From: Bdellovibrionales bacterium
Lineage (GTDB): Bacteria > Bdellovibrionota > Bdellovibrionia > Bdellovibrionales > UBA1609
Direction: 5' to 3'
Length of the DNA stretch: 17,091 nt
NCBI GenBank assembly: GCA_026648125.1
Contig: JAPKGD010000004.1
Coordinates: 1-17,091, forward strand
The position numbers were made by a program, and so were the translations under genes. This document shows positions 12,637 to 17,091 of this stretch, piece by piece; within the stretch, counting starts at the first letter, position 1; each line of letters opens with the position of its first letter. Below the pieces are notes generated by a model. The model was not told where the DNA came from and did no database searches. It saw nothing but the letters and a program-made list of their open reading frames with translations.

Positions 12637-13470
12637 ATGAGTCAGACAAAAACAGCGTTTATTCAGAATGATGCGGTCATCGACACTAAAGTTCGGCTTC
12701 GCAACAATTTCGCGCTTCGCGCCCGGAATGCTGCCGACAGTGCCAACATTAACCTCTTGAAAGCGAATAGCTCCGATCAAGGTGAACTCGGCGTAGCTAC
12801 GATCTATCCATTCACGCCGAGCGGAGCGCAGGAGCTTGTAAACAAGTCTTACGTTGACGCCCTTCTTGCTCAAATCTCCGATCCCAAGGATTCCGTGCGC
12901 GTAGCATCAACCGCGAACGTCACGATTGCTACCGCGCCCGCTGCGATTGACGGCGTGACGTTGGCTTCCGGCGACCGGGTTCTTCTTAAGAACCAGTCAA
13001 CGGCCTCCGAAAACGGAATCTATGTTTTCAATGGAGCCGGAAGCGCGATGACACGCTCAACCGACTTCGACGGAGCACCCACGGGTGAAGTCACCTACGG
13101 AGCCTTCACCTGGAGCGTCGAGGGAACGACGAACGCTCGTAAAGGATGGCTCCTTACGACTCCTGATCCCATCACGGTAGGAACTACCGGCCTCACGTTT
13201 GTTGAGACCCCTATTCCTGGTTCCGTGATGCTTTGGAACCGTGAGAAATTCACCCTGACCGGAACCGACATTTCAAACGGTTACATTGACCTTGCGAATG
13301 AGGTTGACTTCAACTCCGTTCATGTTCAGGTGAAGGGCGCTCCCTCTGTACTTGAAACCGAAGACTATACGCTCTCGAACACGGGTGGAGTAACGCGGGT
13401 GACTTTCACGGCGGCTTTCCTCCTTGAGATCGCATCCGGCGACATTCTTCACGTTCAATATCAATACTAA
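12637..13470 (+). CDS. Phage fibre protein with 'DSVRVAST...GDRVLLKNQ' domain, 277 aa
   Basis: ATG 12637 follows AAGGAG. After a short N-terminus ending E-L-V-N-K-S-Y-V-D-A-L (about 67-77), residues about 87-190 contain D-S-V-R-V-A-S-T-A-N-V-T, I-D-G-V-T-L-A-S-G-D-R-V-L-L-K-N-Q, A-S-E-N-G-I-Y-V-F and G-W-L-L-T-T-P-D-P-I-T-V-G-T. This is a widespread tail-fibre/appendage domain of phages, well known from many annotated fibres. The C-terminus (about 200-277, F-T-L-T-G-T-D-I-S-N-G-Y-I-D-L, E-D-Y-T-L, G-D-I-L-H-V-Q-Y-Q-Y) is a beta module resembling the end of the 11306 protein. It probably forms part of the adsorption apparatus and trimerises. The stop codon lies in a 19-bp dyad. Confidence 0.82.
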   Translation: MSQTKTAFIQNDAVIDTKVRLRNNFALRARNAADSANINLLKANSSDQGELGVATIYPFTPSGAQELVNKSYVDALLAQISDPKDSVRVASTANVTIATAPAAIDGVTLASGDRVLLKNQSTASENGIYVFNGAGSAMTRSTDFDGAPTGEVTYGAFTWSVEGTTNARKGWLLTTPDPITVGTTGLTFVETPIPGSVMLWNREKFTLTGTDISNGYIDLANEVDFNSVHVQVKGAPSVLETEDYTLSNTGGVTRVTFTAAFLLEIASGDILHVQYQY

Positions 13471-13478
13471 GTATTGAT
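13460..13478 (+). repeat. 19-bp dyad across the 12637 gene stop
   Basis: ATCAATACT and AGTATTGAT are perfect complements around a central A, overlapping the TAA stop. It precedes the GGAG of the next gene. As RNA it can form a 7-bp AT-rich hairpin with a 5-nt loop; as DNA it resembles an operator or recombination site. Confidence 0.75.
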
Positions 13479-13489
13479 GGAGTAGGAAA

Positions 13490-14671
13490 ATGGATATGAC
13501 ACAGGGTTTTCAGCTTTCGGGCATTGAAAGCGCACCGGAATATTTCGGTGCCTTAAGCACTGATCCGCGCTTGACGGGGCTTTCAGCCCCGAAAGGCGCT
13601 ATCGTGACCTATGCTCCTGAAGTGGGAGACCCTGTTCTTCTTCAAAAGCTTGATAACGGTGTGAGCGTGAATTGGCGGGATGTTGCTGGTGGGGGCGTTC
13701 GCTTCACGATGAAATCAAGCGGAAATTTCATTGTGCCCGCTGGAGTAACTAAAATTAGTGTTTACGGAGCGCCTGGAGCGGGCGGCGGCGGAGGCGGCTC
13801 GGGCGGAGGCGCGGGCCGGGGAGGAGCTACCGGAGGCGGCGGAGGCGGCGGAAGATCGGGTTCGGGTGGAGGATCGGCGGTACTGGCGGGGCCTTTTCTT
13901 GTGACCGTAACGCCGGGTCAAGTGATTCCGGTTGTTATTGGAGCGGGCGGCGTTGGAAGTCTTGGAGGTGCGGGCGGTGTTGGGGCCGCTGGTGCTGGAA
14001 CCGCAGGTGCCGCGCCGGTTTCAAACGGTGGAGCCGGTGGGGCCACCACGTTCGGCGCTCTCATCTTTGCTATTCCTGGTGGAACCGGAGGCGGCGGAGG
14101 CGTGAGACCCACAACTTTCGGGGCGGCGGGTTCCACTACAGCGGGCGGCGCAGGCGCAGGAGGCTCAAACCTTGCCGCTCCCACGGTTTATCCCACGGGA
14201 GATGGAAACACTGGAGGGGCGGGATCAGCGCCAGGAAGAGCGGGCGGAAGTCCAGGCGCTAACGGAAGCACCGCTGGAAGTTCAAGCACCGGAAGACATA
14301 GCTCTCTAAACGTGTTTGGTTCATCAGGCGCGGGAGGACTTCGCGGCTTATATGCGGGCGCGACACACGGAGGCGGTGGGGGTGGATCAGGGGGCGGGGG
14401 CGGAGCCCCAGGTTATCCTGATCCCGATACTTTCGGCTTGCCTCACGATGCGGGGGGCGGAATAGGGGGAGCTGGCGGAAACGCTAATGATGTGGGAGAT
14501 GGCGCAAGCGGTGTAGCTGGTGGAAACGGTGAAGACGGCTTGAACGGTGCGGGCGGAGGAGCCGGAGGCGGCGGCGGCGGCGGAGGCGCGGGACTTACTC
14601 GCGGAGGAGATGGCGGGGCGGGCGGTAAAGGTGGCGACGGTTCAGACGGTATCATAGTGGTGGAGATTTAA
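13490..14671 (+). CDS. Glycine-rich adhesin/fibre protein, 393 aa
   Basis: ATG 13490 (or 13496) follows GGAGTAGGA. Residues 1-65 repeat the N-terminal domain of the 11306 protein. A short beta segment follows (V-R-F-T-M-K-S-S-G-N-F-I-V-P-A-G-V-T-K-I-S-V-Y-G split around 72-95), a glycine-rich-fibre entry seen in many phage proteins. From about 95 to 385 it is Gly/Ala/Ser-rich with runs of five to eight Gly. Such sequences form polyglycine-II-like bundles in phage adhesins. The end D-G-S-D-G-I-I-V-V-E-I is a conserved close for this architecture. Role: variable receptor binding on the virion. The Gly runs are written with mixed GGA/GGC/GGG codons, so slippage is limited. Confidence 0.85.
   Translation: MDMTQGFQLSGIESAPEYFGALSTDPRLTGLSAPKGAIVTYAPEVGDPVLLQKLDNGVSVNWRDVAGGGVRFTMKSSGNFIVPAGVTKISVYGAPGAGGGGGGSGGGAGRGGATGGGGGGGRSGSGGGSAVLAGPFLVTVTPGQVIPVVIGAGGVGSLGGAGGVGAAGAGTAGAAPVSNGGAGGATTFGALIFAIPGGTGGGGGVRPTTFGAAGSTTAGGAGAGGSNLAAPTVYPTGDGNTGGAGSAPGRAGGSPGANGSTAGSSSTGRHSSLNVFGSSGAGGLRGLYAGATHGGGGGGSGGGGGAPGYPDPDTFGLPHDAGGGIGGAGGNANDVGDGASGVAGGNGEDGLNGAGGGAGGGGGGGGAGLTRGGDGGAGGKGGDGSDGIIVVEI
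13499..13606 (+). repeat. Copy 2 of duplicated spike N-terminal cassette
   Basis: Closely matches 11312-11422 apart from one 3-nt indel; includes an exact 20-nt match at 13523-13542. Downstream of about 13610 the two genes diverge fully, indicating domain shuffling behind a fixed attachment domain. Confidence 0.9.
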
Positions 14672-14672
14672 G

Positions 14673-15164
14673 ATGCAGCACAACTTTTCAAATTTTGATA
14701 CCGTTGTAAGAGTGGCGCTCGTCGGAGATGGTGTTGTTAAGAACATCATACGCTCGAACGGCAAATTCGTGCTTGAAAATCTCACAGGATTTACGGACGC
14801 CATTGATCTCACGGGCGTTGTTGCTTGTGATATTGGCTGGAGCTACACGGGCGGGGCCTTCTTGCCGCCGACACCAAACATTGTTGAAATTGTTGCTGAT
14901 AAAATTCGAGCCGCCAAGGTGTTTGCTGAGAACATGATGGTTGAACTTGGGACGGAGAACGTGCTAAGCGGTAAATCTGTGGCCGATATTGCCGCAATCT
15001 CGGAAAGGCTGAAAGACATTCAGCTCCTCGGGCAATCGGGCTCTCTCTACACGATGGAAGCTAAGATGGGTGAGCTTGTGCCGGATGCGCTTCTAACTGA
15101 AGCCTTGATTAAAAAGTATCGCAATAAGGTGCGGGACTACCTAGTCTTGCCGCTTCTTCCGTGA
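14673..15164 (+). CDS. Fibre-assembly/chaperone-like protein, 163 aa
   Basis: ATG 14673 follows GGAG at 7 nt, directly after the glycine-rich adhesin. The N-terminal part (V-V-R-V-A-L-V-G-D-G-V-V-K-N-I-I) and the segment D-I-G-W-S-Y-T-G-G-A-F-L-P-P-T-P (near 52-67) resemble the 'G-W-x-Y-d-G-x-F-x-p-P' signature of tail-fibre assembly or fibre-tip proteins that follow fibre genes in phages. The C-terminal half is helical (A-D-K-I-R-A-A-K-V-F-A-E-N-M-M). Likely role: folding or capping of the preceding fibre. Similarity rests on a short motif. It overlaps the next start by 4 nt (GTGA). Confidence 0.65.
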   Translation: MQHNFSNFDTVVRVALVGDGVVKNIIRSNGKFVLENLTGFTDAIDLTGVVACDIGWSYTGGAFLPPTPNIVEIVADKIRAAKVFAENMMVELGTENVLSGKSVADIAAISERLKDIQLLGQSGSLYTMEAKMGELVPDALLTEALIKKYRNKVRDYLVLPLLP

Positions 15165-15655
15165 GAATTTATTTCACTAGAAGCGGGATGATTGGAAGCC
15201 GCCTTATCAGGTGGGGGCTAGGTGAGCCAGTAAGTCATACTGTATTTGTTTTTGGAAAGTATCATGCGCTTCACTCCTCGATTCATGGGGTGGAGCAAGA
15301 CTTCTGGCCCATGCTGAAAGATGAGTATGAGGTTGTCTCGGGCGTTGAAATCGAGATGACGCTTGAAAAGGAAGATGATCTTTGGGAAGAAATGATGGCT
15401 CGCGTAAGATGACGTGGTTATGATTGGGCGGGCACCGCATATTTCACATGGTCGGTGCTTAAGTGTAAGTTCCTCAATAAGCCGCTTCCTGACAAAAACG
15501 CTTGGAACTCCGAAAAAAGATTCCTCTGTACGGAACTCGCTGAGGTTCTGGCGGTATTTGGCTACATTCCTGTGATGGACTACTCCCTAGTAAGCCCTGA
15601 AAGATTGAGGCTCCTTCTCCTTCGGTCTCCGAGGGTGAAGCCCATTGAAATCTAA
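15161..15655 (+). pseudogene. Permuted NlpC/P60-like (YiiX-type) protein interrupted by one in-frame TGA
   Basis: The frame runs from GTG 15161 (GTGA overlap with the preceding stop) to TAA 15653-15655, broken only by TGA at 15410-15412 (codon 84). Read through, it gives 164 positions. The start M-R-I-Y-F-T-R-S-G-M-I-G-S-R-L-I-R-W and S-H-T-V-F-V-F (H26), then R-G-Y-D-W-A-G-T-A-Y-F after the stop and R-F-L-C-T-E-L-A-E-V-L (C123), follow the His-before-Cys order of permuted papain-like enzymes acting on cell-wall peptides or acyl groups. Without readthrough, the 83-aa product lacks the Cys. The second half has a GTG at 15455 but no ribosome site. The stop is in a UGA-C context. Options: pseudogene, programmed readthrough, sequencing error. 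The GTG start has no clear Shine-Dalgarno, so it is probably coupled. Confidence 0.7.
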
Positions 15656-15657
15656 GG

Positions 15658-15663
15658 TATAAT
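15658..15663 (+). promoter_or_regulatory. Candidate -10 box before the large spike gene
   Basis: TATAAT stands 20 nt before ATG 15684, in the gap after the interrupted gene. The -35 region at about 17 nt has only GTGAAG, a weak match. The same arrangement (TATAAT/TACAAT shortly ahead of a start) recurs at 3773, 7395 and 8654. Confidence 0.35.
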
Positions 15664-15683
15664 CAACTGATAGAGGTACCCCT

Positions 15684-17091
15684 ATGAGTCGCGCAAAGTT
15701 TCGCTTTCAAGAAGGCTTTTCAAGAATCTATCGTGTAGGCCCTAAGCTTCAATACGCAACGATTCAAGCCGCCATCGACCAGGCCGTTGCTGATCTTGTA
15801 ACCCCGAACGCGCAAAACTACGCTCTCGCCGCTCAGGTGGAAATTTACGACAAAGGCTCCGCTTATACCGAGAACCTTTCGATCTATCCTGGCATTCATC
15901 TCAAGGGTATTGCGCCAAGGCAAGGAGCCGGAATCCCGATCACGGGAAACCACACTCTTACCTTCACCGCAGGTCAGGCTGCTCAGACCCAGGCTCAAAA
16001 CACTCTCTATTTGAATGATCTTGCCTTCACTTCCACTGCTGGAAGGGTTTTCACTCTTGGCGGAACCGCGCCAGTTGACGTAAGGCTCACGGACTGTTCT
16101 GTAGTAAAAACTGGAACCGTTGACGGACTCGAAGCCTTCCTTTGCTCAAACTCGAACGCCACGGCAAGGGTGCGGCTCACGGATGTAACCGTTCAATTCA
16201 ATGATACCCAGGGCGTGGCTGGAACAAGTTACGCTATTAGGTGTCAAGGCTCTTTTCAATTTGAATGGCAAGGAGGTCGTGGTGGATTTTTCTCTGGATT
16301 CGCCGGAAACGCAACTCCCATCCGTCTTGAGGGGAGCGCCCAATTCAGAATAACAAGCGGTGCGGGATTCGCGGCTGGTGGAGCTTCCGGTGTTCCATTC
16401 CCAACTCAAATCTCGGCCTACGGCCCTTACGTTGTCGAGTTGGCTGGCGCTTCTAGCGGTGCTACTTTTCAAAACGTAACCGTGGCTAACGCCTTTGCAA
16501 ACGGATCATTCATCAACTATGTAGCGGCTGGTGGAGCAAGGGTTCTTAATTGTCATATCGGGCTTCAAAGCATCAGCTCGAAAATAGGAAATGGTGCTTC
16601 TGGAGCATTCATTTATAAAAACATGACCGTTGAGGGAACCTACACCGGCAACGTGACAACTGGAAGAAATAATATTGATTCGGGCATTACTGTGACTGAA
16701 ATCAAAAATAGTCTTAGATTCACTACGTCCCAATGGGAAAGATCATGGCGCGTGGGTGAGGGCGGCTACAGTACGGTTCAAGACGCCATTGATGCCGCAG
16801 ATGCCGCAACCGGATGGGCTTTTAAGTCCGTCATCGTGCCTCCTGGAAATTATAATGAAGACATTATTCTTCCACTCGGGCTCTATCTTGTCGGAGAGTC
16901 TCGCTCTAAATCCGGGCTTCAGCCAGAAGTAAATATTCGTTCTATTACCGTTGACCCGTCCTATGGGGCTTTGGGAGGTACTGGAGAGAGCTGGATCGAA
17001 AACATCAATTTCCTCCGAAGCACTCCTGGCGTATGTTTTAAAACAGTAGGCGCAGCTCCGCTTAGCGCAGTGTTTAATAGGTGTATGTTTA
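15684..17091 (+). CDS. Large beta-helix spike protein, 3' end beyond the window
   Basis: ATG 15684 follows AGAGG and the frame stays open to the right edge (469 codons seen). Near residue 24 it has Y-A-T-I-Q-A-A-I-D-Q-A, then V-E-I-Y-D-K-G-S-A-Y-T-E-N-L-S-I-Y-P-G, and a second entry at residue 362, Y-S-T-V-Q-D-A-I-D-A-A, then V-I-V-P-P-G-N-Y-N-E-D-I-I-L. So the protein holds at least two tandem pectin-lyase-like beta-helix domains of about 340 residues. Turns rich in T-D-x-x-V and N-x-T-V occur between. It lacks the T-Q-G-F-Q-L attachment domain of the two other spikes. Probable depolymerase or receptor-binding spike; active-site residues cannot be identified by eye. Confidence 0.85.
   Translation, partial: MSRAKFRFQEGFSRIYRVGPKLQYATIQAAIDQAVADLVTPNAQNYALAAQVEIYDKGSAYTENLSIYPGIHLKGIAPRQGAGIPITGNHTLTFTAGQAAQTQAQNTLYLNDLAFTSTAGRVFTLGGTAPVDVRLTDCSVVKTGTVDGLEAFLCSNSNATARVRLTDVTVQFNDTQGVAGTSYAIRCQGSFQFEWQGGRGGFFSGFAGNATPIRLEGSAQFRITSGAGFAAGGASGVPFPTQISAYGPYVVELAGASSGATFQNVTVANAFANGSFINYVAAGGARVLNCHIGLQSISSKIGNGASGAFIYKNMTVEGTYTGNVTTGRNNIDSGITVTEIKNSLRFTTSQWERSWRVGEGGYSTVQDAIDAADAATGWAFKSVIVPPGNYNEDIILPLGLYLVGESRSKSGLQPEVNIRSITVDPSYGALGGTGESWIENINFLRSTPGVCFKTVGAAPLSAVFNRCMF

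Noticed and set aside
13780..14640. GGC/GGA runs as a DNA microsatellite or CRISPR-like repeat
   Set aside because: Codons are mixed and in frame, no fixed-length unit or spacer pattern exists; this is protein-level glycine richness.
13715..14655. Pro-rich minus-strand frames opposite the glycine-rich adhesin
   Set aside because: GGN codons read in reverse give Pro or Ala/Arg; these frames are mirror images of the Gly runs and have no start context.
15410..15412. TGA as selenocysteine or as a recoded sense codon genome-wide
   Set aside because: TGA ends many genes here with ATGA overlaps and TGG is used for Trp, so the code is standard. The downstream stem does not look like a bacterial SECIS, and the position is not a catalytic Cys site.
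1..17091. tRNA genes, insertion sequences, integrase, attachment sites, CRISPR arrays
   Set aside because: I looked for cloverleaf-like segments, transposase motifs, terminal repeats and regular repeats and found none that I could support.

Overview
The window looks like part of the structural (virion) region of a bacterial virus or provirus. Nearly all of it is densely packed, co-directional plus-strand genes. Start/stop overlaps (ATGA, TAATG) are common, Shine-Dalgarno sites of the AAGGAG/GGAG type precede most genes, and factor-independent terminators separate blocks. I see no ribosomal, tRNA, metabolic or transposase genes. The host cannot be named. Shine-Dalgarno use, sigma70-like promoters, TGA used as an ordinary stop and a peptidoglycan-directed lysin point to a bacterium using the standard code.

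Layout. (1) 1-500, minus strand: 5' part of an M15-type (D-Ala-D-Ala carboxypeptidase-like) lysin, running off the left edge. (2) 594-1644: an unknown 162-aa protein and a protein resembling an OB-fold/ssDNA-binding protein, closed by a very strong terminator. (3) 1832-3752: a 466-aa protein with a Met/Gln-rich coiled-coil centre and an Ala/Pro/Gln-rich linker, followed by a transglutaminase-like protein with a visible Cys-His-Asp triad. (4) 3749-8548: behind a near-consensus promoter lies a ten-gene cassette. It includes a LysM protein with a C-terminal membrane anchor, several tiny single-span membrane proteins (three sharing a GF-(F/L)DELWDD-like acidic motif), a coiled-coil protein and a Lys/Arg-rich protein with a hydrophobic C-terminal half that carries four nested in-frame start sites. 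(5) 8549-9326: one insulated gene for a 203-aa protein, with terminators on both sides and a structured leader; my best candidate for the major capsid protein. (6) 9390-11302: two tandem paralogous 207/215-aa proteins and a third 205-aa protein of similar size, probably minor capsid or vertex proteins. (7) 11306-17091: adsorption module of beta-helix spike proteins, a generic phage fibre-domain protein, a glycine-rich adhesin, a small assembly-chaperone-like protein, a permuted NlpC/P60-like protein broken by one in-frame TGA, and a large beta-helix protein that runs off the right edge.

How it may fit together (inference). The concentration of short membrane-anchored proteins, a LysM/transglutaminase/M15 set aimed at the cell wall, several capsid-like proteins of about 200 aa, and no recognisable portal, tape-measure, sheath or HK97-type capsid gene suggest a tailless icosahedral virion with an internal membrane. 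The head genes look unlike anything I can name. The fibre genes, in contrast, use domains common in tailed-phage tail fibres. A tailed phage with divergent head genes is the main alternative, because packaging and replication genes lie outside the window.
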